A DNA stretch of 64,000 bases from Paenibacillus psychroresistens (GTDB taxonomy: Bacteria; Bacillota; Bacilli; Paenibacillales; NBRC-103111): assembly GCF_009728935.1 (NCBI RefSeq), contig NZ_CP034235.1, forward strand, positions 1,581,001 through 1,645,000. The letters are read 5' to 3'. The notes beneath the pieces are model-generated. The model ran no database searches. It saw only the letters and a list, made by a program, of their open reading frames with translations, and had not been told where the DNA came from. The translations under genes were made by a program, and so were the position numbers. Of this stretch, positions 1 through 9,830 are shown in pieces (positions within the stretch are counted from its first letter, which is position 1; the number at the start of each line of letters is the position of its first letter).

Positions 1-40
1 CGCGATACAAACTAAGTATAAAATGAAGGAGGAAGCAATT

Positions 41-433
41 ATGCAGAAACAAGGTTCAGAATCACTGGTTCAAGCGAAAATTAACGGTCATTTTCTCTAT
101 GTGAGGGATATAAGGAAGGCTATGAATATGTACAGCAGTCTTTTCGGTCTTTCTATAAAGGAAGAGAACTTTTTGTTTGGTCATCTATATTTTATGGATA
201 ACGGTGTAATATTAGATTCTGATGAAATGGAAGGAAGACCCATACCTGATTGGTTACCTGTATCTTTGAAACTAGAGTCCATGGATATTGATAAGTCAAA
301 AGCATATTTAGAGGAGCACGGTTTTAAAATATCTTTCGGAATCGATCGTGGTCCGAATGTGTCTTGGTTGCTTTTTAAAGATCCTGATGGGAATACCTTA
401 ATGATGTGTCAGGACCACAAAACAATCGATTGA
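41..433 (+). CDS. VOC-superfamily protein (glyoxalase/bleomycin-resistance fold)
   Basis: A single-domain protein of about 130 residues with the betaalphabetabetabeta pattern of vicinal-oxygen-chelate proteins. It opens with NGHFLYVRDIRKAMNMY, the usual first strand and helix, and ends with the typical LFKDPDGNTLMMCQ strand. Members bind a divalent metal or sequester small molecules, but substrate cannot be told from sequence. An in-frame ATG at 23 would add six residues. The AAGGAGG at 25-31 sits at proper distance from the ATG at 41, so I use 41. It lies just upstream of a broken SigJ-like sigma gene and a second VOC gene. The fold is confident; the function is unknown. Confidence 0.8.
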   Translation: MQKQGSESLVQAKINGHFLYVRDIRKAMNMYSSLFGLSIKEENFLFGHLYFMDNGVILDSDEMEGRPIPDWLPVSLKLESMDIDKSKAYLEEHGFKISFGIDRGPNVSWLLFKDPDGNTLMMCQDHKTID

Positions 434-511
434 GTGCTTTAGAATAAAATATTTTTAATAAATGTGTAAGAAAATGAACCTCATTTTCGTTATTAGTGTG
501 AAATCGAATAA

Positions 512-1435
512 GAGGGAGATGATTATCTGGAAAACTGGAGATATTGCCTGTATCTGACAAGATCACCTTGGGATGCTGAGGATCTTTTTCAAGAGACCTT
601 GTTGAAGACCTTTGGAATGATAGCCAAAATCAAACAACCAATCATCTCCAAATCTTTTCTTTTTCGCGTCGCCTCCAATAAATGGATCGATGAATGTCGG
701 AGGAATAAAGTAAAACTTGTCCCTTATGAGGAAAACGCTTCAGCATTTGGAACAGTGACTGATATGGATAATTTAGAGTCTGAAGACGGTATCAGAAGGA
801 TACTGAAACAATTATCTCCGAAACAAGCGGTAATATTACTGCTCATAGACGTTTTTGAGTTCAATGGAAAAGAAACGGCTGAACTTCTAGGTTCGACCGA
901 AAGTGCTGTGAACACTGCCATACATCGAGCGCGGAATAAATTGCGTAAGACCACAGGAGCGACCGAAGAGAGTGAAGATATACCTATATCGCGTATAAAG
1001 AAGAACGCGGTGAACGAAGAAAATGAGGATGTGCTCAAACAATTCGTCGTAGCTTTCCGAAAGCGCGACTTTGTGAAATTGATTGAAATGCTGGATGAAC
1101 ACGCCGTTGCGAACGTTATCGTACATAACAGTGCCGAATATGGTAAAACAGTCATTACTAAATCTTCACTGGCGGGCTGGGAGAACATCCATACTCAATT
1201 GGATATTCAAAGAGTATTTTTATGGGGATGACCAATTGTTGTATTCCTGTCTGAAAGCGATGGAGCCCCGGAGTTGTGGGATATTAATACAATTGAAATA
1301 GAGATGGGGAAAATCGTCCGCTGGGATTCCTACTATTTCAGTATGGAACTGTTACGGGAAGCTGCGAGAACATTAAAGCTGAAGGCTGACACATCAAAAG
1401 CAGCATACGGAAAAAAATGGTCAGAAAGGACGTAG
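512..1435 (+). pseudogene. Decayed SigJ-like (ECF41-type) RNA polymerase sigma factor with in-frame TGA
   Basis: One frame reads through sigma region 2 (SPWDAEDLFQETLLKTF), region 4 (LSPKQAVILLLIDVFEFNGKE, then an HTH ending VNTAIHRARNKLR) and a C-terminal SnoaL-like extension, as in ECF41/SigJ factors. A TGA at 1229-1231 interrupts the extension after FLWG. The same frame then continues with PIVVFLSES, ELWDINTIE and GKIVRWDSYYFS, which belong to the family's C-terminal domain, and stops at 1433-1435. At the 5' end the frame is open only from 512, after a TAA at 509, with no ATG and too few residues for a complete region 2. A TTG at 599 could start a truncated product. The gene looks both 5'-eroded and nonsense-mutated. 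These factors often neighbour the small enzymes they control, here possibly the flanking VOC genes (inference). Confidence 0.8.
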
Positions 1436-1439
1436 TTTA

Positions 1440-1841
1440 ATGTCAAAACCAAAGCTAACCTCAGTTGATAGCATCTATATTCCAGTAAAAAAACGAGAAC
1501 ACTCAATGAATTGGTTTTTACAACATTTTGATCTTATTATTGAAGGAGACCACTTGAAAATTGGACATACAGAATTATTCTGTGTGGAGACAACTGATGA
1601 AAGAACAACAAATTTTGCAACCAACGCTTGGCAACAGGAAGAAAAATGTTATGAAATGCCCGCGTTTTGTTTTAGATCTGATAATCTTAGACAATTGCAT
1701 GAAGATCTTAAAAATGAAAATGTAAGAGTGACTGAAATAACAAGCTATAATTGGTTTGAAGAATTCGATTTTTTTGATTTAGATAACAATAAATTTAAGG
1801 TATGGAAGCCGAGCGAAGCCAGACATGGTTTTATGGTATGA
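1440..1841 (+). CDS. VOC-family protein
   Basis: A 133-residue protein with glyoxalase-fold features: an N-terminal SVDSIYIPVKKREHSMNWF strand-helix and a C-terminal EFDFFDLDNNKFKVW strand, where DLDNN replaces the common DPDGN loop. Substrate is unknown. Its ATG lies 5 bp after the end of the sigma pseudogene, with AGAAAGGA upstream, so it was probably cotranscribed with that gene. It is followed directly by a rho-independent terminator. Confidence 0.75.
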   Translation: MSKPKLTSVDSIYIPVKKREHSMNWFLQHFDLIIEGDHLKIGHTELFCVETTDERTTNFATNAWQQEEKCYEMPAFCFRSDNLRQLHEDLKNENVRVTEITSYNWFEEFDFFDLDNNKFKVWKPSEARHGFMV

Positions 1842-1846
1842 CTTAA

Positions 1847-1878
1847 GGACCCAAAGCTGGGTTCTTTTTTCTTTTTTT
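1847..1878 (+). terminator. Rho-independent terminator
   Basis: The stem GACCCA / TGGGTT is followed by a long T-rich run (TTCTTTTTTCTTTTTTT). It ends the unit holding the VOC gene at 1440. Confidence 0.8.
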
Positions 1879-1984
1879 AAAAAGTCGCAACAAAAGGTTA
1901 TCAAGTTCGTTAAATAGTAGGGGGACAATGACAGGTTACATTTATAATTGTAGGAACAAAATACTAACGTAGGATGATGTTGCG

Positions 1985-4099
1985 GTGAAAAAGCTTTTGG
2001 CAATAGCAGTAATTCTTTCGATTTTAACTTTATCAGGTTTATCGGCGTATGCCGATCAGACCAATGTCCAGTTGGATGATATAAGCGGACATTGGGCTGA
2101 AAAATACATAAAAGACCTTGTTGGCAAAAACATTCTTGAAGGTGACGAGCAGCATCATTTCAATCCGGATCAGCATGTTACACGTGAACAATTTGCGGCT
2201 ATGGTGGCAAGGATGTATCTTTTGAATAATAGTTCTACCACCCAAAATTTTGTCGACGTGCCACAAGGTCGTTGGTCATTTAATGATGTAGAGGCTACAA
2301 AAGACTATTTTGATGCATTCAAATCTCTGAATGGTGACTATGAATTCGCTCCTACCAAAGGGGTACAAAGACAAGATGTTGCAGTTACTCTAGTCAAAGT
2401 GATGATGAAGATGAATTCCATCCAATTGATGGATGCTAAAGCTGCTGACCAATTGCTTCAAGGAAAGTTTAAGGATGCGGGCAAGATTGCAGTCCCACTT
2501 CGGCCATACTTAGCCACAGCAGTACAGAACAAACTTATTCATGGGGACGATAAAGGCCAATACAATCCGGATCAAATACTTACTCGTGCAGAGTCAGCGG
2601 CATTGCTCGATCGTATCGGAGGTGTAAAGATCAAGCAGATCAAGCTAGGCAACGTGTTCTCCGATAATGAGAGTGCTTCATTCACAGTGGAGACATCGGA
2701 AAGTCAGCTTACTTGGACTGCAACCGACTTCCGAGGCAAGCAGGTTGCCAGTAGGACCGAAGCTGTAACTGGGACTACGGCGGCTATTCAATTGCCTAGA
2801 CTTGGCAGCGGATACTATACCTTTCAGGTTACGGCGCTTTCCGGAGATGACGTAATGGGTTCAGCCAAAACGTCCTTTGCCGTCCTGCCGAAAATCGATC
2901 TGACCCAGACACCCTCTACACCATTCGGTATAGCCACCCATTTTGGGCAGCTCTGGAGTCCGGAAATGATTCCGCTTCTGGAGCAAGCTGGTTTGAAAAA
3001 CATTAGGGACGAAATGTATTGGGGTGTTTTGGAAAAAGCAAAAAACGTTTACACGTACCCTGCAAATTATGATAAGTATTATAACGAGTTGAAGAGCCGG
3101 GGCATGGATGCATTTGTGGTGCTTTCATACACAAACTCATTATTTGACAAAGGGAGTACTCCTTACACAGACGAAGGTAGGCAGGGCTTCGCCAATTATG
3201 CGAATGCGATGTTGAATCATTACTCCGATGTAAAGTGGGTCGAAGTATACAATGAATTTAACATTGGCTATGGTGATCAAGGGAATGGTCCCGCAAATTC
3301 CATGCCTGACTATTATTATAAGCTGCTGAAAAAAACCTATCAGACCGTGAAGGCTTCCCACCCGGATAAGCTAATTGTAGGGCCAGTCACGTCTGGCATT
3401 CCTTTGAAATGGTTGGAGCAATTATTCCAGCTTGGCGGTCTGAATTATATGGACGTGGTATCCGTACATCCTTACAGTTACCCAGAATCTCCAAAAATGT
3501 TGGAGCGGGATTTGGCGAATTTGCAGGAATTGATCAAGAAATATAACAACGGCAAAACGAAGCCAATTTGGATTTCGGAGATAGGATGGCCAACAGGGGA
3601 TGACTCCCGCATGATTGAGGAAAACGTCCAGGCCAATTATGCAGTGATCAGCAACGTTGAAGCACTTGCAGCTGGTGTCCAAAAGCTGATCTGGTACGAT
3701 TTCATGAACGACGGTACAGATCCGCACAATGTCGAGCACAATTTCGGAATCATCCGGAACGTTAACGATCCAATGGGTAAGTATGCACCTAAGCCTGCTT
3801 ATGTAGCTTATGGCACCATGACAAGACAAATCGCCGACAAGCCTTTTCTGAAAAAAGAAACCATAATAGACGGCATTAATTCTTACTTATTTGGCAGTAA
3901 CAGTAAGGCTACTCGTGTGATGTGGAATGAATCCGACAAACCGAAGCAGGTCAAAATTAAAACGGAATTGCCGCTCACGGTCACGGATATCATGGGTGAG
4001 CAAAAGATCTTAAATCCTGCGCAGGACGGAAATGTTTATCTTACAGTTTCGAATGATCCAATTTATACGTGCCTCTGCTCTACGAGGTTGGTTCTCTGA
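1985..4099 (+). CDS. SLH-anchored clan GH-A glycoside hydrolase (GH39/GH5-like)
   Basis: A 704-residue exported protein. Residues 1-23 are a signal peptide (KKLLAIAVILSILTLS, then SAYA). Three S-layer-homology repeats follow at roughly 30-80, 85-140 and 155-210 (first DISGHWAEKYIKDL, TREQFAAMVARM), then an Ig-like segment (about 215-300) and a TIM barrel from about 310. Catalytic residues expected for clan GH-A are present: acid/base E424 in YNEFN and nucleophile E532 in WISEIGWPTG. SLH repeats bind pyruvylated wall polymers, so the enzyme should sit at the cell surface. The polysaccharide substrate cannot be read. The start is GTG; no in-frame ATG precedes the signal peptide. The last 11 residues (YTCLCSTRLVL) do not look like a glycosidase C-terminus, so a late frameshift is possible. 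Confidence 0.82.
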   Translation: MKKLLAIAVILSILTLSGLSAYADQTNVQLDDISGHWAEKYIKDLVGKNILEGDEQHHFNPDQHVTREQFAAMVARMYLLNNSSTTQNFVDVPQGRWSFNDVEATKDYFDAFKSLNGDYEFAPTKGVQRQDVAVTLVKVMMKMNSIQLMDAKAADQLLQGKFKDAGKIAVPLRPYLATAVQNKLIHGDDKGQYNPDQILTRAESAALLDRIGGVKIKQIKLGNVFSDNESASFTVETSESQLTWTATDFRGKQVASRTEAVTGTTAAIQLPRLGSGYYTFQVTALSGDDVMGSAKTSFAVLPKIDLTQTPSTPFGIATHFGQLWSPEMIPLLEQAGLKNIRDEMYWGVLEKAKNVYTYPANYDKYYNELKSRGMDAFVVLSYTNSLFDKGSTPYTDEGRQGFANYANAMLNHYSDVKWVEVYNEFNIGYGDQGNGPANSMPDYYYKLLKKTYQTVKASHPDKLIVGPVTSGIPLKWLEQLFQLGGLNYMDVVSVHPYSYPESPKMLERDLANLQELIKKYNNGKTKPIWISEIGWPTGDDSRMIEENVQANYAVISNVEALAAGVQKLIWYDFMNDGTDPHNVEHNFGIIRNVNDPMGKYAPKPAYVAYGTMTRQIADKPFLKKETIIDGINSYLFGSNSKATRVMWNESDKPKQVKIKTELPLTVTDIMGEQKILNPAQDGNVYLTVSNDPIYTCLCSTRLVL

Positions 4100-4221
4100 G
4101 AAGAGTGGAAAGCTATCGAGTTTTTAATGAAAAGAATATGCCAAAAAACACTTCAAACAATGCTTCTTAGGATGGTATCCATTATGACACCAACGTCAAG
4201 CCGGGGATTCACGCATAAAAG

Positions 4222-4261
4222 AATGGGCTGCTCGTTTAAAACTTGCAGTCCATTTTTTTTG
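4222..4261. terminator. Bidirectional terminator between convergent genes
   Basis: The stem AATGGGCTGC / GCAGTCCATT has one G-U pair and a 13-nt loop. An 8-T run follows on the plus strand. On the minus strand the flank is CTTTTATG. It can serve both the SLH glycosidase and the sensor kinase gene. Confidence 0.75.
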
Positions 4262-4272
4262 CATAATTATAG

Positions 4273-6033
4273 CTACATAACTCCTTTTTGAGGTATGCGA
4301 ATTGAAACTTTGGTGCCAATACCCAATTTACTATAAATGGATACTCCATATTCTTCCCCAAAGGCTAGTTTAATTCGTTTATCTACGTTTGAAATCCCAT
4401 AGCTCTTAAACTCATTTATATCCTGCTTTAATTGCTCAACAACCTCAGGAAGCATGCCCATGCCATCATCGATTACTTCTAATAGGATATCCGCATCCAG
4501 CTTAAATACTTTAATGACGATATTAATCCCCAATTCATCGTCGCAAAGAGCATGATTAATACAGTTTTCTACAAATGGCTGCAAGGTAAGCTTCACGGTC
4601 GAGTGAACACGAACCGATTCCTCAATCTGATAATGCAGATGGATGAGCTCATGAAAGCGAATTTGTTGAATGGCAATATAATTCTCAGTCAGTTTAATTT
4701 CCTCATTAAGGGTGATGATGCTTTTCCCTTTATTCAGTGAAATTCGGTAAAACTTTGCCAAATGAGCAACCATATTATGGGTTGCAGTATCTCCTTGTTT
4801 GAGAGAGAGTGCCGAGATGGAAGCAAGCGTATTATATAGAAAATGAGGGTTAATCTGAGACTGAAGCAGTTGCAGATCTGCATCCTTTTTCAATAGTTCT
4901 TTTTTATAGACTTCATTGATTAATACCTTCAAACGGATAGACATTTTGTCGAAGGCAAAAGCTAATTGGCCAATTTCATCATTGCCCATATTGCGAAATG
5001 GTGTTGAAAAATCCTCGCGTTCAACTCGTCGAATCAGCTGCAGCAAATGTTCAATGCGCTTTGTTAGCAGTCGCGCGGTGAGGTAAATTAAAATGGCTGC
5101 AAGAAACGTACTGATTAGAGCAAAGTAAATAATGCGCAGGGTAGCCAATTGAACGTTCTTCAATATGTTATGAAAAGGCAGCATAGATACGGTTTTCCAA
5201 CCATTCGTTAATGTGCTGTAGACCACTAATACGGGTTCATCCGCATAAGTAGCATTAAAGCTGCCGTCCCGATTGGAGCCTATTTGATGATGAAGCAGAT
5301 CATTTAAATTTCGATTTAACAGACTTTTGTTTTTGCTGCTCAGAATGGTGCCGTCCTGATCGGCGATAAAGGTTGTTTTATCCTTATTTTCTTTTTCCAT
5401 TAAGGTGTAAATGTTGGTCTCAGCAATGTCGATGGTTAAAATGCCGTAAGGAAAATTCAAGCTGTTGTTATTTAATAGCCGAGATACGGAGAATAAGGGA
5501 ACGGTTGCTTGCTGGGCGGGAGTCGATATATATATCGTATTCCCAAAAGTGGCTTGAACGGCCTTATACCAGGCTTTGTTCTCGACCTGTTTATCAATTT
5601 TCTTGATGAAAACGTTATCGATTGGCAAGGATGGATTTGGAGAGAAAATCGAGATGTTTTGGATATCCGGATTTGTAGTCAGTAAATTATTGAAAATATT
5701 ATTAATATAAGTGTAAGCATCGAGATAATCTACATTGTCTGTATAATCGCGAATGAGATAACTGCGTAGTGTTTGATCAAGATAGAGAGATGCTGAGATC
5801 TTGGATAAGCTGTCTAATTTATTCTCTAAATTCACATTGATTTGAGCCGTAGTATTGATCATGTTCTGGTAGGCTTGATCGATTAAATCTTTTTTTGTTG
5901 TGGAATAGGAATAGTATACAAAGCATAGCAGCGGAAGAATCGAGACAATACAGAGAATAATAAAGAGCTTGCTGCGCAACCGGATATTGAGGAAGGGATG
6001 TAGGAATATTTTATGAAGCCAATGAGTACGCAT
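4273..6033 (-). CDS. YesM-family sensor histidine kinase
   Basis: A membrane sensor kinase. An N-terminal TM (LFIILCIVSILPLLCFVYY), an extracellular Cache-like region of about 250 residues, a second TM (IIYFALISTFLAAILIYLTA) and a HAMP domain lead into a His_kinase domain with the phospho-acceptor motif QINPHFLYNTL and an HATPase (FVENCINHAL, DDGMGM). This architecture is typical of YesM/LytS kinases controlling polysaccharide utilisation loci. An upstream in-frame ATG at 6051 would add six residues. AAGGAGG lies immediately before the ATG at 6033, so I chose that start. It is cotranscribed with the response regulator at 6064-7635 (30 bp gap) and divergent from the transporter operon it probably controls. 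Confidence 0.9.
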   Translation of the reverse strand: MRTHWLHKIFLHPFLNIRLRSKLFIILCIVSILPLLCFVYYSYSTTKKDLIDQAYQNMINTTAQINVNLENKLDSLSKISASLYLDQTLRSYLIRDYTDNVDYLDAYTYINNIFNNLLTTNPDIQNISIFSPNPSLPIDNVFIKKIDKQVENKAWYKAVQATFGNTIYISTPAQQATVPLFSVSRLLNNNSLNFPYGILTIDIAETNIYTLMEKENKDKTTFIADQDGTILSSKNKSLLNRNLNDLLHHQIGSNRDGSFNATYADEPVLVVYSTLTNGWKTVSMLPFHNILKNVQLATLRIIYFALISTFLAAILIYLTARLLTKRIEHLLQLIRRVEREDFSTPFRNMGNDEIGQLAFAFDKMSIRLKVLINEVYKKELLKKDADLQLLQSQINPHFLYNTLASISALSLKQGDTATHNMVAHLAKFYRISLNKGKSIITLNEEIKLTENYIAIQQIRFHELIHLHYQIEESVRVHSTVKLTLQPFVENCINHALCDDELGINIVIKVFKLDADILLEVIDDGMGMLPEVVEQLKQDINEFKSYGISNVDKRIKLAFGEEYGVSIYSKLGIGTKVSIRIPQKGVM

Positions 6034-6063
6034 CTCGAACCTCCTTTGCAATAAACGAAACGA

Positions 6064-7635
6064 TCAATCCTTGAGTATAAGCTTACGATATTCCATTGGT
6101 GTAGTTCCATTGATCTTTTGAAAGATGGAGCAGAAATAAGAGACGCTATCATAGCCCACTTTAACTGAAATTTCATTGATCTTTAACGAGCGATCCTTCA
6201 ATAATTCGATAGCCAGGTTTATCCGTCTTTTGGTGATATACTCGAGAACGGTTTCTCCTGTTCTTTCTTTAAAGATGATTCGCATGTAATTGGGCGACAG
6301 AAAAACTTCCTTGGATATTTCTTCAACCGTAAGCACCTTATGTAAAGATTGATCTATATAATGGCTGATCTTTTGAACAATTCGCGCTTTAGGATCCTGA
6401 TCTTTACGAGCCAATTCGGCGATAATGGTTTCACAGATTTGCAGCAGATCAGCTTCGATTTTGTCAATCGTTTCAGATTCCTGCAAGCGGCTCAATTGCT
6501 TGGAAAACAGTAGATCCGGGTTGATATCATCAGATTGAACCATAAATTGCTGTCCCAGCGACTTAATTAAATGAATGACTCCAGCTATGATTAAATCACG
6601 GTGGATGTGGTCTGTTTTTAAAGACTGAAAAAACTTGCGTAATTCCATAACCGTTTCAATTGTTTTCATTTGTGAAATCGAACGGAATAAAGACAGCAGC
6701 AACGAATCCATATCAAGGTTGATCCGGTTAATTGTATTCAACTCTGGAAAGTGGATTAAGCTGCCTTTACCGGCATAAAATTTATAGGCGTTTGCTTCTT
6801 TTGCTTCGATTAATAAATGATGTATGGATTTCAACTGATTTTCGGCTTGAGACAAGCCCACGGTCAGTGATAGAGCATAAGTATCCTCGGCAGTTAGCTG
6901 CAGCTCCTTCCAAAAAAGCTGCTCATTTTGTTCAAATAAATGGGGCTTCACATAATGAAGTACTGCAAATGTATAATTTCCGCAGGGAATCCAATAAACA
7001 TCGGAGCAAGCGTCTTGCTCCTCTTTGTATTTCTTTAGCTTCTTTTCAAGCGTTGTATCCAAGGAATTGTCGTTTGAAGGTAAATCCAAATGATCGATCG
7101 TCACATAAGCAAGGTAAAACTGCCCTGTAGCAGGAAGTGAAGCAGGGAGTAGGGTCAATAGATGCACCAATTCCACCCGCCGTGTTTCATCCGACTCTTC
7201 CATTAATTCCTTTAAATATTTCTCCATTAGCAGATAGCTGGAATGGTGGATTAATCGTTCTTCCTCGCATTTCGTTTTGATTCTTTCTATGAGGAAACGC
7301 AATTCCGTTAAATCAATCGGCTTCAATAAATAACCAGAAGCATCTACGGAAAAGGCAGATTTGATATATTCATATTCGTCATGTCCGCTTAGAAATACAA
7401 TCTTAATCGATTTGTTATATTGTCTTGCACGATAAGCGAATTCCAAACCATTTAAGATAGGCATGCGTACATCGGTGAGAATGATATCGGGTTTGTACTG
7501 CTCTAGCTTTTGTAAAGCTTCTTTCCCGTTCTTAGCGGTTGCTACAACCTCGACCCCCATTTCATGCCAAGGAACATAGTTTGTCAGCATGTCTAACTCT
7601 AGTTTTTCATCATCCACGAGTAATATCTGATACAT
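6064..7635 (-). CDS. YesN-family response regulator (REC + AraC HTH)
   Basis: A 523-residue regulator. Residues 1-120 form a receiver with acidic pair D8/D9, phospho-acceptor D55 (LTDVRMP) and the conserved KPID lysine. A long linker of about 270 residues resembles the YesN group. The C-terminal 100 residues are a double AraC HTH (VEEISKEVFLSPNYMRIIFKE, then ISVKVGYDSVSYFCSIFQK). The start has AAGGAG upstream. It is the first gene of a kinase-regulator unit, with a 184-bp divergent region to the transporter genes at 7819. It most likely activates those genes and the galactosidase-like genes behind them in response to an extracellular oligosaccharide (inference from context). Confidence 0.9.
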   Translation of the reverse strand: MYQILLVDDEKLELDMLTNYVPWHEMGVEVVATAKNGKEALQKLEQYKPDIILTDVRMPILNGLEFAYRARQYNKSIKIVFLSGHDEYEYIKSAFSVDASGYLLKPIDLTELRFLIERIKTKCEEERLIHHSSYLLMEKYLKELMEESDETRRVELVHLLTLLPASLPATGQFYLAYVTIDHLDLPSNDNSLDTTLEKKLKKYKEEQDACSDVYWIPCGNYTFAVLHYVKPHLFEQNEQLFWKELQLTAEDTYALSLTVGLSQAENQLKSIHHLLIEAKEANAYKFYAGKGSLIHFPELNTINRINLDMDSLLLSLFRSISQMKTIETVMELRKFFQSLKTDHIHRDLIIAGVIHLIKSLGQQFMVQSDDINPDLLFSKQLSRLQESETIDKIEADLLQICETIIAELARKDQDPKARIVQKISHYIDQSLHKVLTVEEISKEVFLSPNYMRIIFKERTGETVLEYITKRRINLAIELLKDRSLKINEISVKVGYDSVSYFCSIFQKINGTTPMEYRKLILKD

Positions 7636-7818
7636 CTCTCATCACTCTCCTTGAGTTATGTCCCTATTCTACAGGATAATGCTGCATTTCAACAATGACT
7701 TGGATCTAAGAGAGATGCTTTACGCTACAAATCTGTAGAACCTATTATATTTAACATCCGAAGATGGTGCTAACATATAGACTATAGAAAGTAAGCGGAT
7801 ACACAAGGAGGAGCGCTA

Positions 7819-8793
7819 TTGCAACCATACACATTGACCACGAAAACCGAGTTTCTCCCGCCAAAAAAGAAATACCAGAGATTAGCCAAGCTCTCTAGGC
7901 AAAAGTATTTGTTCATGATGATTCTGCCGGCATTTATTGTAACAACCCTTTTTGCATATGGCCCGATGTTCGGGTTATATATGGCCTTTATTAATTACAG
8001 CCCTGGGGGCGGTTCGTTTTTTTCACAATTCTTTCATAGCGAATTTGTAGGGTTTAGTTGGTTCCATTATTTTTTTAATAATGGAGATTTTTATATCATT
8101 ATGCGGAATACCTTGGCTACGAGCGGGCTTAGCTTGCTCATTGGCTTTCCAGCACCTATACTTCTAGCTTTAATCATTAATGAGGTACGTCAAGGCTTCT
8201 TTAAAAAATTCGTCCAAACCGCTTCTTATCTTCCTTATTTCATCTCATGGGTTATTGCAGCGAATATTATTGTCACCTTCCTTTCTTCACAAGGGATTTT
8301 GAATAAATTACTCGTGCTGTTTCATCTTACAGATCAGCCTGTCCAATTTTTACAGAACGGCCACTATTTCTGGATTATTATCGCGATTTCGAACATGTGG
8401 AAGGATATGGGGTTCAATTCAATCATGTATCTTGCGGCTATTGCAGCGATTAATCCAGAGGTTTACGAAGCAGCCCGAGTGGATGGAGCCAACAAAATCA
8501 AACAAATGGTTCATGTTACCCTCCCGGCGCTTCGACCAACTATTGTGATTCTTATGATCCTTGCCATCGGCGGTATCTTGAACGCAGGCTTCGATCAGCA
8601 ATATTTATTGCAGAATACAACAGTTTTGCATTATTCGGAAGTTATTGATACGTATGCTTACCGTTATGGTTTGCAGAACAGCATGTTTTCCTATGGTGCG
8701 GCGGTTGGAATGTTTAAATCGGTCGTGGCTCTAGTACTTGTTATCTCAGTTAATGCCATATCTAAAAAGGTCAATGAGGTATCCTTGTTTTGA
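7819..8793 (+). CDS. Carbohydrate ABC transporter permease, LplB family
   Basis: A 324-residue inner-membrane permease with six predicted TM segments and the cytoplasmic EAA loop (EAARVDGANKIKQMVHVTLP) that docks the ATPase. It belongs to the LplB/YteP group of oligosaccharide importers. The start is TTG with a perfect AAGGAGG eight bases upstream. It is the first gene of an operon with the second permease and the binding lipoprotein. No ATPase is encoded nearby, so it presumably uses a shared MsmX-type ATPase, as is known for this family. It is divergent from and probably regulated by the YesM/YesN pair. Confidence 0.9.
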   Translation: MQPYTLTTKTEFLPPKKKYQRLAKLSRQKYLFMMILPAFIVTTLFAYGPMFGLYMAFINYSPGGGSFFSQFFHSEFVGFSWFHYFFNNGDFYIIMRNTLATSGLSLLIGFPAPILLALIINEVRQGFFKKFVQTASYLPYFISWVIAANIIVTFLSSQGILNKLLVLFHLTDQPVQFLQNGHYFWIIIAISNMWKDMGFNSIMYLAAIAAINPEVYEAARVDGANKIKQMVHVTLPALRPTIVILMILAIGGILNAGFDQQYLLQNTTVLHYSEVIDTYAYRYGLQNSMFSYGAAVGMFKSVVALVLVISVNAISKKVNEVSLF

Positions 8794-8828
8794 GAACATC
8801 TAGGCAACCAGAAGGGAAGGAATAGCAT

Positions 8829-9716
8829 ATGCGTTTGAAAATTGAAGACCGCTTGTTTACATTTATCGTTTATTTTATTCTCCTGTTCGTTACTGTGATC
8901 ACTTTATATCCGTTTTGGAATATTCTTGTGCTCTCGATTAATGATAGTCAGGACACCATTAAAGGCGGTGTATATTTATGGCCGCGTGTGCTTAACTTTA
9001 GCAGCTATAAACAAATTTTAGTGGATCGCGAAATTCTGGATGCTGTGAAGGTGACGGTTGCCAGAACAGTGATTGGCACGCCGCTTTCTATTATGGTCAT
9101 TACCCTGCTGGCTTTTCCACTAAGCAAACGAGAGCTACTGGGCGGTAAAGCCATCTCCCTTTATTTTATCTTCACAATGTATTTTGGCGGGGGGTTGATT
9201 CCCTACTATATGATTCTGAAAAGCTTGCATCTGATCGACACGTTTTCTGTATTTATCATTCCAGGTTTGATGAACGTGTTCTATGTGATCCTTGTTCGCA
9301 CATTCATCCAGCAGCTTCCTCCTGAAATGGAAGAATCGGCGAGAATAGACGGTGCCAATGATCTTCAAACCTTTTTTAAATTAATCCTGCCTTTAACAAC
9401 GCCGGTCTTGGCGACAATAGGTTTGTTCATAGCCATAGGACATTGGAATGCTTGGTTCGATGCTTATGTGTTTACATACAACCCCAAATTAAAAACGTTG
9501 CAATCGGTATTAGTGAAAATATTAAATCAATATCAAACCGGCAGCATGATTACCAGTGCACAAGCACTTGCCAATTCGGAGAAACGATTGTCGGTTTCGC
9601 CTGATTCATTACGGATGGCAGCAACAATGGTAGCCACTTTGCCAATCATTCTGATCTATCCTTTTGTTCAAAAATATTTTGTCAGAGGGATGATGCTAGG
9701 TGCAATTAAGAGCTAA
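8829..9716 (+). CDS. Carbohydrate ABC transporter permease, YtcP family
   Basis: A 295-residue permease with six TM helices and an EAA loop (EESARIDGANDLQTFFKLILP), followed by the family's C-terminal MVATLPIILIYPFVQKYF. It is the partner of the upstream LplB-type permease, 35 bp away; such pairs form the heterodimeric channel of importers for large sugars. RBS GAAGGAA precedes ATG 8829. Confidence 0.9.
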   Translation: MRLKIEDRLFTFIVYFILLFVTVITLYPFWNILVLSINDSQDTIKGGVYLWPRVLNFSSYKQILVDREILDAVKVTVARTVIGTPLSIMVITLLAFPLSKRELLGGKAISLYFIFTMYFGGGLIPYYMILKSLHLIDTFSVFIIPGLMNVFYVILVRTFIQQLPPEMEESARIDGANDLQTFFKLILPLTTPVLATIGLFIAIGHWNAWFDAYVFTYNPKLKTLQSVLVKILNQYQTGSMITSAQALANSEKRLSVSPDSLRMAATMVATLPIILIYPFVQKYFVRGMMLGAIKS

Positions 9717-9830
9717 TTAAAATTTAATAAGGGAGGTGATGGCAGCAAGGCTGTAAGTAAAAGTATAATGGTTAGATATCTTTATAGAATGGCAATAGCT
9801 AAACTCAATTATATTTTAGGGGGAAGAACC

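Noticed and set aside
724..1188. Long open frame on the minus strand opposite the sigma pseudogene
   Set aside because: Ser-rich translation mirrors the coding strand, with no ribosome binding site; a shadow frame.
1229..1231. TGA as a selenocysteine codon in the sigma factor
   Set aside because: Sigma factors have no selenocysteine, no SECIS-like hairpin is evident, and the gene is also damaged at its 5' end.
7751..7775. TTAACA and CTAACA upstream of the galactoside transporter operon as a further PhoP box
   Set aside because: They are 19 bp apart, not on the 11-bp grid seen at the other three promoters, and no further half-site fits.
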